Shown: positions 1 to 6,566, counted from the first letter of the stretch. The stretch is 6,635 nucleotides of DNA from Clostridia bacterium (GCA_017419325.1 JAFOLN010000285.1:1-6635); one strand, 5' to 3'. Notes: generated by a model from the sequence alone, not told the origin. A program made the numbers and translations.

Positions 1-653
1 GTTGCTTCCTCGGGATGCGTCCTTAAGTACTCTTCCCTCTCAAGCTTCGCCTGCTTTTCGTATCTCAGCGTTATCATTATCGCAAGCCCACCCAGCATGG
101 CGAGACCGGATACCGAGAACATGGGCGAATATACGCCGCCCGTCATGAGCGACAGCGCCAGCGCCGGGCCCACCGAGGTAGCCAGCGTATTTGTAAGGCC
201 GAAATATGCAATTCCCTCGGACAGCCGCTTCTCGGGCAACACATCCGCCGCTATGGTGCCGTTCGCCGTTGAGATGCAGGCAATGCCAACGCCCTGGATG
301 ACGCGGAACACCATAACGGCCATTACGTTCATGGAGAATATATAAACGAGGGTGCCCGACAGAAAGATGAAAATACCGAATATCGTAACTATCCTTCTTC
401 CTCTCGTATCGACTATGCGCCCCACGAACGGACGCGACATAAGCGCGGCCAGAGTAAGCAGTCCCGTCATTACGCCCGCCTGACTAGGGCTTCCGCCCAG
501 CACTATGACATAGTACGGCAGCGTTGAGCCTATCATCTGCTGTGAGATATTGCACAGCGTCGCTATTATGAATATTTTTATAAAATCGTTGTTCCAAAGC
601 CGCTCGCTTACCTCAGAGACGGCGTTTGAAACGCTTCCACCGCGTCCGGCCAA
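1..653 (-). CDS. MFS transporter, DHA1/drug-efflux-like, N-terminal half (3' end outside window)
   Basis: This is the first 217 codons of a major facilitator superfamily permease, an inner-membrane secondary transporter. Six hydrophobic segments are visible at about residues 24-50, 58-77, 88-108, 110-136, 147-170 and 179-196, followed by a charged stretch (EKQAKLEREEYLRTHPEE) that fits the cytoplasmic loop between the two six-helix halves. Family motifs are clear: motif A after helix 2 (GRIVDTRGRR, 78-87), a motif B-like RVIQGVG in helix 4 (117-123), and a motif C-like SVGP in helix 5 (160-163), which in this superfamily points to proton antiporters such as multidrug exporters. The start is taken as TTG at 653-651 because GGAGG lies seven bases upstream and the protein then begins just before helix 1. 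The substrate cannot be inferred. It follows the exported-protein gene on the same strand but is separated by a hairpin and 77 bases, so it may be a separate transcription unit. Confidence 0.93.
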   Translation of the reverse strand, partial: MAGRGGSVSNAVSEVSERLWNNDFIKIFIIATLCNISQQMIGSTLPYYVIVLGGSPSQAGVMTGLLTLAALMSRPFVGRIVDTRGRRIVTIFGIFIFLSGTLVYIFSMNVMAVMVFRVIQGVGIACISTANGTIAADVLPEKRLSEGIAYFGLTNTLATSVGPALALSLMTGGVYSPMFSVSGLAMLGGLAIMITLRYEKQAKLEREEYLRTHPEEA

Positions 654-660
654 ATAAAAT

Positions 661-665
661 CCTCC
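661..665 (-). promoter_or_regulatory. Ribosome binding site of the MFS transporter gene
   Basis: GGAGG on the minus strand, seven bases before the TTG codon at 653-651. This strong site decides in favour of the TTG start; I see no ATG or GTG in the same frame with a comparable site. Confidence 0.75.
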
Positions 666-674
666 AATACAGGT

Positions 675-703
675 GATGTTTTACATCTTGTTTTCATGAT
701 GAA
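675..703 (-). promoter_or_regulatory. Two short palindromes in the MFS gene leader, operator-like
   Basis: Between the GC-rich hairpin and the ribosome binding site lie two perfect short dyads: a five-base-arm palindrome at 675-687 (minus strand GATGT AAA ACATC) and another at 693-703 (TTCAT C ATGAA). Such dyads just upstream of a transporter gene could be repressor operators or small RNA stems. No convincing -35/-10 pair was found beside them, and short AT-rich palindromes occur by chance, so a regulatory role is only a suggestion. Confidence 0.25.
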
Positions 704-723
704 GGGGCGGTCTTCGCCGCCCC
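704..723 (-). terminator. GC-rich hairpin after the exported-protein gene, possible weak terminator
   Basis: A perfect seven-base-pair stem (GGGGCGG / CCGCCCC, all G-C) with a six-base loop begins seven bases after the TAA stop of the upstream gene, the usual place for a Rho-independent terminator. In the direction of transcription it is followed by TTCATCATGAAAACA rather than a run of T, so termination may be partial, allowing read-through into the transporter gene, or the structure may only protect the mRNA 3' end. In the opposite direction there is no uninterrupted T run either. Confidence 0.5.
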
Positions 724-730
724 GAAAGAT

Positions 731-1729
731 TTATTTCATTCTTGCGCTGCCTGTAAGGATAAGAAGCGTTCTGTAGTTGTCCCCGTCCTTGACACAGCTT
801 ACGGCAACCTGAGTGTAGTCAGTATCCTTGAGTTCATTCCATAAGGTCTCGTTGTGGGTCGCGTTCTGTATGAGGCGGGTGGCGTTTGAGCTGCTGTCAA
901 GGCACAGCTCCTTTTCGGTAACATAAAACGCTACTCCCAGCTTTTCATACATGGCGCGTCTGTCCTCGCCGTAGGACAGGGTATCCATATTGTCGCTGCT
1001 CCATATGTTCATCATCTGGCGCTCGTAGATACGGTAGTCGCTTACAATGGAAAGCTCCTCGCCCCACATTAGGCTGCGCTCGTTCTTTGAAACAAGCGTG
1101 TCGTTCAAAGCCTTATAAACGCTCTCGGAAAATCTTTCCTCGTCTATCTTGAAGCTGTCAGCCGAAGCCGATGCGTCTATGGGACGTATCATGGCCGCGA
1201 TCTTCGCCTTTATGTCGGATATCTGAAGGGGCGCCGCGGTCTTATAGATGACCGTCGCGTTGTATGTATCGGCCCAGTTTACGGTGTAGCCCACAAGCTC
1301 GGCAACATAGCGCGCCGGAAGCAGTGTATTGCCGTTCTCTGAAAGCACGGGAGCCGCATCCATACGGTACGTTATCTCGTCCATGTTGTTTACTATCCTG
1401 TATACGGCCGTGTTGCCTATCTGGTACTTAAGCTTGAAGCTCGGGTCGCTGTTTTTCGTAACGATTATCTGACGTCCCTCGCTTATCCACTCCACCGAGC
1501 AGTCAAGCGACTCGGTGAGCACTCTGAACGGCACCATCGTTCTGCCGTCAATGATTCGGGGCGCTTCGGGAAGCGCGGTCTCCGAGCCGTTTATATAAGC
1601 CTTGTCGTTTCCGGTCTGAAAGACCATCTCCGTCGACGAGGTCGGCGTGTCTGCTGCTCCCGCGGGGAGTATTGCAAAAGAAACGCATATGGCTGCCGCC
1701 AGCAGTAAACTTAAAACTTTTCTTTTCAT
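731..1729 (-). CDS. Exported protein: copper-amine-oxidase-like N-terminal domain plus divergent CAP-like domain
   Basis: The predicted protein is 332 residues. Residues 1-26 form a signal peptide (MKRK, hydrophobic core, then PAGAA with likely cleavage near residue 25), so it is exported. Residues about 36-162 match the copper amine oxidase N-terminal-like domain found in many Clostridia surface proteins: two halves, each with the hallmark 'IIDGRTMVPFRVLTE' (59-73) or 'NTLLPARYVAELVGYTVNW' (134-152) pattern. This domain is non-catalytic and probably structural or cell-surface associated. Residues about 197-326 resemble a degenerate CAP/SCP domain: LMWGEEL (220-226), then SNATRLIQNATHNETLW (281-297) where family members have a W-x-x-S-x-x-H-R-x-x-(I/L)-L segment, then a closing beta-like stretch. 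His292 would be the conserved CAP histidine. The CAP assignment is inference. The start is ATG 1729-1727, with GGAGG six bases upstream; a GTG at 1747 overlaps the tyrS stop but lacks a site. It sits 14 bases after tyrS. Function unknown. Confidence 0.85.
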   Translation of the reverse strand: MKRKVLSLLLAAAICVSFAILPAGAADTPTSSTEMVFQTGNDKAYINGSETALPEAPRIIDGRTMVPFRVLTESLDCSVEWISEGRQIIVTKNSDPSFKLKYQIGNTAVYRIVNNMDEITYRMDAAPVLSENGNTLLPARYVAELVGYTVNWADTYNATVIYKTAAPLQISDIKAKIAAMIRPIDASASADSFKIDEERFSESVYKALNDTLVSKNERSLMWGEELSIVSDYRIYERQMMNIWSSDNMDTLSYGEDRRAMYEKLGVAFYVTEKELCLDSSSNATRLIQNATHNETLWNELKDTDYTQVAVSCVKDGDNYRTLLILTGSARMK

Positions 1730-1735
1730 ATTGAG

Positions 1736-1740
1736 CCTCC
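1736..1740 (-). promoter_or_regulatory. Ribosome binding site of the exported-protein gene
   Basis: GGAGG on the minus strand, six bases before ATG 1729-1727, within the 14-base gap after the tyrS stop. It selects this ATG over the in-frame GTG at 1747-1745, which would put six extra, partly charged residues before the signal peptide. Confidence 0.75.
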
Positions 1741-1743
1741 GTT

Positions 1744-2973
1744 TCACTTTATTATGATCTTTATAAAGGTCTTTTTGCCTTTTTTGACTATCATATAACC
1801 GTCCTTAAGATCGCCCTTACCTACCGTTTTGTCAATAGCGGTGACCTTTTCATCGTTTACCGATATGCCGCCCTGGTTCACAAGGCGTCTTGCCTCGCCC
1901 TTTGACGGCGCAAGCGAAGACTTGACGAGCAAGTCGAGTATGCCGATGGAGCCGTCCGTAAGGTCGCTTTCGGCAAGCTCGAAGGTAGGCATATTGTCGC
2001 TTACTCCTCCTGCCGCAAAGAGAGCCTTCGCGGCCTCCTCTGCCTTCTTTGCCTCCTCGGTGCCGTGGATAAGCTCCGTAAGCTGGAAGGCCAGCGTCTC
2101 CTTAGCTCGGTTTATGTCCTTGCCCTCAAGCTTTGAAAGCTTTTCTATTTCATCAAGCGGGAGGAATGTAAGCATCTTCAGGCACTTTATAACGTCCGCG
2201 TCGTCCACGTTTCTCCAATACTGATAGAAGTCGTAGGGCGGGGTCTTTTCGGGGTCGAGCCATACAGCGCCGTTGGCCGTCTTGCCCATCTTCTTGCCCT
2301 CGGAATTCTGAAGCAGCGTGATGGTCATGGCATATGCGTCCTTGCCCAGCTTCCTTCTTATAAGCTCGGTGCCGCCCAGCATATTGCTCCACTGGTCGTC
2401 GCCGCCGAACTGCATATTGCAGCCGTATTTCTGGAAAAGATAATAAAAGTCGTAGGACTGCATTATCATGTAGTTGAACTCAAGGAAGGAAAGGCCCTTC
2501 TCCATGCGCTGCTTGTAGCATTCGGCTCTGAGCATATTGTTTACGGAGAAGCACGCTCCCACCTCTCTTAAAAGGTCAACGTATTTAAGATCGAGAAGCC
2601 AGTCGGCGTTGTTTACGGCGATGGCTGCATTCTCGCCCTCGAAGCTTATGAACTTCTTCATCTGCTCCTTGAAGCGCTCGCAGTTCTTCATGATAACGTC
2701 ATAGGACATCATGGCGCGCATATCCGTTCTTCCCGAAGGGTCGCCCACGTGACCCGTGCCGCCGCCGAGCAGCACTATCGGCTTGTTGCCTGCTATCTGG
2801 AGCCGCTTCATAAGGCAGAGCGCCATAAAATGACCCACATGGAGCGAATCCGCCGTGGGGTCGAAGCCTATATAGAAGGTGGCCTTGCCGTTATCGACAA
2901 GCTCCCTTATCTCCTTTTCGTCCGTGACCTGTGCAATAAGTCCTCTGTCCTGTAATTCCTGAAAAATGCCCAT
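1744..2973 (-). CDS. tyrS: Tyrosyl-tRNA synthetase
   Basis: A class I aminoacyl-tRNA synthetase (409 residues, a normal length) that charges tRNA-Tyr with tyrosine using ATP in the cytoplasm. Both class I signatures are present: the HIGH motif as HVGH (45-48) within a GFDPTADSLHVGH stretch, and the KMSKS motif as KMGKT (228-232). Tyrosine-pocket motifs are seen as YMIMQSYDFYYL (168-179) and GGDDQWSN (190-197). The C-terminus, from about residue 344, is an S4 RNA-binding domain (SKGEARRLVNQGGISVNDEKV region) that contacts the tRNA. The ATG at 2973 lies 12 bases after the recN stop; GAGG overlapping that stop is about ten bases upstream, and an AGG lies closer. In Bacillota tyrS often has its own T-box leader, but here there is no space for one, so expression probably depends on the operon. 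All key motifs look intact. Confidence 0.97.
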   Translation of the reverse strand: MGIFQELQDRGLIAQVTDEKEIRELVDNGKATFYIGFDPTADSLHVGHFMALCLMKRLQIAGNKPIVLLGGGTGHVGDPSGRTDMRAMMSYDVIMKNCERFKEQMKKFISFEGENAAIAVNNADWLLDLKYVDLLREVGACFSVNNMLRAECYKQRMEKGLSFLEFNYMIMQSYDFYYLFQKYGCNMQFGGDDQWSNMLGGTELIRRKLGKDAYAMTITLLQNSEGKKMGKTANGAVWLDPEKTPPYDFYQYWRNVDDADVIKCLKMLTFLPLDEIEKLSKLEGKDINRAKETLAFQLTELIHGTEEAKKAEEAAKALFAAGGVSDNMPTFELAESDLTDGSIGILDLLVKSSLAPSKGEARRLVNQGGISVNDEKVTAIDKTVGKGDLKDGYMIVKKGKKTFIKIIIK

Positions 2974-2985
2974 TTCCTTAAATCC

Positions 2986-4707
2986 TCACTTTTTGGTTTT
3001 TGTTTTTCTTATATCGGCTTTCGTTTGCTCGGCCATTTTAAGCATCTCGTCTGCATTGACCAAAGAAAGCTCGGTTATCTTATCGCCGCCCGTTATTCGC
3101 GCGATCTCTCTCGACCGCTCGGAGGGCGACAAATTCTTTACGCTTGTGCTTGTTGTTTTTCCGTCTGTGGTTTTTTCTATATAATAATGACTGTCCGCCA
3201 TCAAAGCGAGCTGCGACAGGTGCGTAACGCACAGTATCTGCTTTAGCCCCGATATCTCGTAAAGGGCGTTCGCAACCTTTACCGCCGCCCGGCCGCTGAT
3301 GCCCGCGTCTATCTCGTCGAACACGAGAGTGCCCGTGGGTTCGCTTTCAAAAAGCACGCTTATCATGGCAAGCATAATGCGCGAAAGCTCGCCTCCGGAG
3401 GCAATGCGCGCCAGGGGCTTTAAAGCCTCGCCCGGGTTCGGCGATATGAGAAACTCAACGGCGTCCGCGCCGCCGGGGCCGAATCCGCCCGCATCGTCCT
3501 CGGTTTTTATATCGACCTTGAATCTGACCTTCGCCATATCAAGGTATGAAAGCTTCTTCGTTATCTCCACCTCAAGAAGCGCGGCCGCGTCTCGTCGAAG
3601 CGCCGATAGCTTCTTTGCTTTTTTTACAAGCTCTCCCTCCGCCTTCGAAAGCTCGCCCTTCAGCCGCTCTCTTTTCACATCGGCGAAAACTATATCGTCA
3701 AGCTCTCCCTTGCACTGCTCCAAAAATGCAAGGATATCCTCTATACTGCCCGTATATTTTCTCTTAAGTCTCGATATCTCGTCCTGGCGGGCTATGATAT
3801 CGTCTATGTCCTCATCGGAAAACTCGAACTCGTCCTTTTTTGCGGCCACCGACATGGCTATATCCTCAAGCTCAAGGCATACTGAGTCGAGTCTTTTTAC
3901 GTATTCCTCTATCTCCTCGTCGTCACGTGCCGGCAGGCTCAGCTCATTTTTCGCCTCATAGGCGGCATTGTATGCGCTTATGCCGTTCTTCTCGCCGCCG
4001 TACAAAAGGTCGTGGGCGGCTTCTATTGCGGAAACGAACTTTTTCGCATTCGAGAACTTACGCTTCTGAGCGGCAAGCTGCTCATCCTCGCCGGGCGTGA
4101 GGTCGGCCGCTTCTATTTCATCTATGCAGAATCTTAAATAATCCACGCGGCGCGCCTTTTCGCGCTCGTCCATATCGAGCGCGCCGAATTCCTTCAAAAG
4201 CGTCCTGTATTTTTTGTAGGCCTCCGAATATTCGGCCGAAGCCGTTTTGTCCTTTGAGAACATGTCAAGAAGCGAAAGATGGCGCTTTTCGTCAAGCAGG
4301 CTGCTTGCGTCGTGCTGGCCGTGTATGTTTATGATATACGGCATGACGCTTTTGAGCACCGACAGCGTTGCGGGGCGCGAGTTTATACGGACGGTATTTT
4401 TGCCGTCCTGAAATATCTCCCTTTCCACAAGGAGCTGTCCCTCATCGTCAAGGCGTACTCCCGCCTCGCCCAGGCGCTCTTCGACGCTTTCAGGCAAAGC
4501 GCATATGAGTGCGCTCACGAAGGCAGACTTCTTCCCCGTGCGGATGAGGTCCCTTTGCGTCCTTCCGCCAAGGAGCATGTTTATTGCGTCTATTATTATT
4601 GATTTTCCGGCTCCCGTTTCACCGGTGAGCACGTTCATGCCTGATGAGAAGCTTATATCAAGCGAATCTATCAGCGCGACATTCTCAATATGTATAGAGT
4701 CAATCAT
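2986..4707 (-). CDS. recN: DNA repair protein RecN
   Basis: An SMC-like ATPase (573 residues, about the length of the Bacillus protein) that acts early in double-strand-break repair by recombination, gathering broken ends on the nucleoid. The N-terminal ATPase lobe carries Walker A GETGAGKS (29-36) and the RecN-typical NIHGQHD (127-133). The middle, roughly 150-400, is rich in Glu, Lys, Leu and Ala and reads as the coiled-coil arm. The C-terminal lobe holds the ABC signature SGGELSR (437-443), Walker B LVFDE (461-465) followed by IDAGISG, and the H-loop VTH (494-496). Nothing is missing. The ATG at 4707 is 16 bases after argR and has no GGAGG, only a purine-rich AAAGAAAG, so it may rely on translational coupling. 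The gene lies in its standard place after argR; the spoIVB gene that usually follows is replaced by tyrS. Confidence 0.97.
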   Translation of the reverse strand: MIDSIHIENVALIDSLDISFSSGMNVLTGETGAGKSIIIDAINMLLGGRTQRDLIRTGKKSAFVSALICALPESVEERLGEAGVRLDDEGQLLVEREIFQDGKNTVRINSRPATLSVLKSVMPYIINIHGQHDASSLLDEKRHLSLLDMFSKDKTASAEYSEAYKKYRTLLKEFGALDMDEREKARRVDYLRFCIDEIEAADLTPGEDEQLAAQKRKFSNAKKFVSAIEAAHDLLYGGEKNGISAYNAAYEAKNELSLPARDDEEIEEYVKRLDSVCLELEDIAMSVAAKKDEFEFSDEDIDDIIARQDEISRLKRKYTGSIEDILAFLEQCKGELDDIVFADVKRERLKGELSKAEGELVKKAKKLSALRRDAAALLEVEITKKLSYLDMAKVRFKVDIKTEDDAGGFGPGGADAVEFLISPNPGEALKPLARIASGGELSRIMLAMISVLFESEPTGTLVFDEIDAGISGRAAVKVANALYEISGLKQILCVTHLSQLALMADSHYYIEKTTDGKTTSTSVKNLSPSERSREIARITGGDKITELSLVNADEMLKMAEQTKADIRKTKTKK

Positions 4708-4723
4708 TTCATTTTACTTTCTT

Positions 4724-5179
4724 TTATTCTTTAAGCCTTGCGGCCTGTTCTTTTGAAAACCGCACCGCGTCTTCATCCGTGCGGAATACTATGAATATAG
4801 TATCGTCGCCGGCGAGGGTGCCGAGTATCTGCGATATGTTCATGGAATCTATGGCGGCCGCGGCGCCGGACGCAAGACCGGTAAGCGTCTTGATTACCAC
4901 CATGTTGCCCGCGCAGTCGATGCTTACGACGCATTCGCGGAATATGGCGTCCAGCTTCTTCGGTATCTTGTCCTCCGTCTCCACGGTCTTTGACGAGTAT
5001 TTATAGCGGCCCGAGGCGTCAAGCACCTTGAATATGCGCAGTTCCTTTATGTCTCTCGAAATAGTCGCCTGGGTCACGTCAAACCCTTCGTTCTTGAGCC
5101 TTTCCGCAAGCTCCTCCTGCGTCTCAACGCTGTATCGGTCGATGAGCTCTAAAATTTTAAGCTGCCGTTTGTTCTTCAT
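4724..5179 (-). CDS. argR: Arginine repressor ArgR/AhrC
   Basis: A 151-residue transcription regulator, typical for the family, which as an arginine-bound hexamer represses arginine biosynthesis and activates catabolism genes. The N-terminal winged helix-turn-helix (about 1-70) contains the recognition-helix signature TQATISRDIKEL (36-47), whose Ser-Arg pair contacts ARG boxes. The C-terminal oligomerisation and arginine-binding domain shows TLTGLASGAAAAID and GTLAGDDT (120-127); the Asp pair at 125-126 corresponds to the arginine-binding aspartates of known ArgR proteins. The ATG at 5179 is six bases after the nadK stop, and an AAAGGG within the last nadK codons serves as its ribosome binding site. 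No arginine genes are in the window, so its targets are elsewhere; position between nadK and recN is the conserved one. Helix-turn-helix and ligand residues are all present. Confidence 0.96.
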   Translation of the reverse strand: MKNKRQLKILELIDRYSVETQEELAERLKNEGFDVTQATISRDIKELRIFKVLDASGRYKYSSKTVETEDKIPKKLDAIFRECVVSIDCAGNMVVIKTLTGLASGAAAAIDSMNISQILGTLAGDDTIFIVFRTDEDAVRFSKEQAARLKE

Positions 5180-5185
5180 AAAGCT

Positions 5186-6043
5186 CTACACCCTTTCTCT
5201 TAACTTCTGGCGCAGTATAGTATAAAAATTGCGGTTCTTAACTCTTATAAGCTTAAGCTTAAGCCCGGAGCGCGCCACCTGTACGACGTCTCCTATCATA
5301 AGCTTGCCGTATTTGTTTCCGTCGGCCGAAAGGTAGGCCTCCCTGTCCCCCTCGCCCGTTATCTTTATCTGAAATGTGGACATTATGGACATCACTATCG
5401 GGATGGATACGAGGGAATGCGGACATACGGGCGTTATCACGACGCTGGGAGTCCTGGGCTCCATAACGGGACCGCCCGCGGACAGCGAATATGCCGTGGA
5501 GCCCGTGGGCGTTGCCACGATCATGCCGTCGGCGCGAAATTCGTTTACAAGCACACCGTCGGCGTAAAACGAAAGGTCCACGGGGTGCGCTATAAGGCTT
5601 TTCGAGATAACGGCCTCGTTGAGCGCGGTTATCTCTTTTATCGTTTCGCCGTCTCTTATTACCGATATATCGAGCATTGCGCGCTCGTCGAATGTATATT
5701 CACCCGAGAACACCTTTTTAAGCTCTTCCTTTTCGTCCGTCTCAAGCTCAACGAGGTAGCCAAGGTTTCCTATGTTTATGCCGAGTATCGGTATGTCGGC
5801 CGCCGCGGCCATGAATGCGGCGGCTATGAGCGTGCCGTCGCCGCCCAGCGTTATTATAAGGTCAATGTTTCCCTTTATGTCGTCAAAAGCCGCGAAGCTT
5901 ATGTCCGCATCTTCAAGCCCTTCTTTATGCACAGGCTCAAGGAAGCTTTCGCCTCCCGCCTCTTTTATCGTCTTTGTTATGGAAAGCACGGCGTCCCGCC
6001 ATTGGGACTTGCCGGTATTAGGTATGATGAATGCCTTCTTCAA
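5186..6043 (-). CDS. nadK: NAD kinase
   Basis: This cytoplasmic enzyme phosphorylates NAD to NADP, the only de novo source of NADP(H). It is 285 residues from the chosen start, the usual size for bacterial NadK. Signatures: GGDGT (67-71), the catalytic/nucleotide motif; GINIGNLGYLVE (88-99); ALNEAVI (140-146); and the strongly conserved ATPTGSTAYSLSAGGP (177-192). I place the start at TTG 6043-6041, because GGGAGG lies seven bases upstream and the protein then begins at the first Rossmann-like strand (KKAFIIPN), as the family does. An in-frame ATG at 6070-6068 overlapping the tlyA stop would add nine residues and has a GGAG close by, so it cannot be excluded; the longer form from 6109 is unlikely as it runs well into tlyA. 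It lies 19 bases after tlyA and 6 before argR, its usual Clostridia position. Confidence 0.95.
   Translation of the reverse strand: MKKAFIIPNTGKSQWRDAVLSITKTIKEAGGESFLEPVHKEGLEDADISFAAFDDIKGNIDLIITLGGDGTLIAAAFMAAAADIPILGINIGNLGYLVELETDEKEELKKVFSGEYTFDERAMLDISVIRDGETIKEITALNEAVISKSLIAHPVDLSFYADGVLVNEFRADGMIVATPTGSTAYSLSAGGPVMEPRTPSVVITPVCPHSLVSIPIVMSIMSTFQIKITGEGDREAYLSADGNKYGKLMIGDVVQVARSGLKLKLIRVKNRNFYTILRQKLRERV
5214..5241 (-). promoter_or_regulatory. Possible internal promoter for argR inside the end of nadK
   Basis: On the minus strand TTAAGA (5241-5236) and TATACT (5219-5214) are separated by 16 bases, matching the sigma-A -35 and -10 consensus at four and five of six positions. Transcription would begin about 28 bases before the argR ATG. 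The spacer contains CAATTTTTATAC, which resembles one half of an ARG box, so autoregulation by ArgR is conceivable. The region also encodes the NadK C-terminus, and AT-rich hexamers like these arise by chance. Confidence 0.25.
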
Positions 6044-6050
6044 AAAAATG

Positions 6051-6056
6051 CCTCCC
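6051..6056 (-). promoter_or_regulatory. Ribosome binding site deciding the nadK TTG start
   Basis: GGGAGG on the minus strand, lying in the 19-base gap between the tlyA stop and the TTG at 6043-6041, with a seven-base spacer. Its position and strength support TTG initiation over the weaker-placed upstream ATG at 6070-6068. Confidence 0.7.
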
Positions 6057-6062
6057 AACAGC

Positions 6063-6566
6063 TTACGCATTTTTCTCCGCTTCAAAAGCCTTATGCGACT
6101 CAAGCACAAGCTTTTCTATGTCCGCCTCGAACGGCGCCTCCGGCGGGCGTTTTACAAGATACATGAGGTATTCAATATTGCCCTCGGGTCCTCTTATGGG
6201 CGAATGGTACACGCCAAGCACCGTAAAGCCCGTCTCCTGCGCTTCTCCCAGCACCTTTTTTATCACCTGTTCATGGACGCGCACGTCTCTTACGACGCCC
6301 TTTTTGCCTACGGCCTCGCGTCCCGCCTCGAACTGCGGCTTTATAAGGCATACGGCGCGGCCGTCTTCACGAAGCGTTCTGTAAAGCACGGGAAGCACCA
6401 GCTTTAGCCCTATGAAGGACACGTCCACCGTGCCGAAGTCAAGCCTGCGCTCCAGCACGCTGTCGTCGAAATAGCGGATGTTCGTGCGCTCAATGTTCAC
6501 GACTCTCGGGTCGGTGCGAAGCTTCCACGCAAGCTGGCCGTATCCCACGTCCACGGCGTAGACTTT
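6063..6566 (-). CDS. tlyA: TlyA-family rRNA 2'-O-methyltransferase, C-terminal part, out of frame with its N-terminal part
   Basis: This frame encodes most of the FtsJ-like methyltransferase domain of a TlyA/YqxC protein, the family that 2'-O-methylates ribosomal RNA and is often mislabelled hemolysin. Conserved blocks appear in order: VDVGYGQLAWKLR after the SAM-binding loop, VDVSFIGLKLVLP, LIKPQFEAGREAVGKKGVVRD, and SPIRGPEGNIEYL. The Asp of DVSF, the Lys of IKPQFE and the Glu of NIEYL correspond to the catalytic Asp-Lys-Glu known for Mycobacterium TlyA. There is no real start here: the GTG at 6554 is inside the SAM-binding fold and lacks a ribosome binding site. The missing beginning continues upstream in another frame (6635-6565), so this is one gene with a single-base break. 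The stop lies 19 bases before nadK. Whether the gene is dead, recoded, or the break is a sequence error cannot be settled here. Confidence 0.88.
   Translation of the reverse strand, partial: KVYAVDVGYGQLAWKLRTDPRVVNIERTNIRYFDDSVLERRLDFGTVDVSFIGLKLVLPVLYRTLREDGRAVCLIKPQFEAGREAVGKKGVVRDVRVHEQVIKKVLGEAQETGFTVLGVYHSPIRGPEGNIEYLMYLVKRPPEAPFEADIEKLVLESHKAFEAEKNA

Noticed and set aside
97..345. An 82-residue plus-strand frame opposite the MFS gene
   Set aside because: The minus strand here encodes transmembrane helices and MFS motifs; the plus-strand product has no independent support.
1730..1747. GTG at 1747 as start of the exported protein, overlapping the tyrS stop
   Set aside because: A GGAGG sits six bases before the downstream ATG, and the shorter form gives a cleaner signal peptide.
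1829..2392. Plus-strand 131-residue frame and minus-strand 79-residue frame within tyrS
   Set aside because: Both lie inside a complete TyrS with all catalytic motifs; the translations look like out-of-frame reading of tyrS.
3299..3961. A 220-residue open frame on the plus strand opposite recN
   Set aside because: It is wholly antisense to an intact RecN, is very rich in Ser, Ala and Phe, and has no family motif. It stays open because the real gene rarely uses TTA, CTA or TCA codons.
5249..5263. AAGCTTAAGCTTAAG direct repeat
   Set aside because: It encodes the alternating Leu-Lys strand near the NadK C-terminus and is explained by codon use; no regulatory role is needed.
5417..6407. Overlapping long plus-strand frames (249 and 211 residues) opposite nadK and tlyA
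   Set aside because: They cross several real gene boundaries, lack recognisable domains and mirror genes with full family signatures. Two such frames in the same stretch is a composition effect.
6063..6554. A stand-alone 163-residue methyltransferase starting at GTG 6554
   Set aside because: The start falls inside the SAM-binding fold, has no ribosome binding site, and the missing N-terminal motif is present just upstream in another frame.
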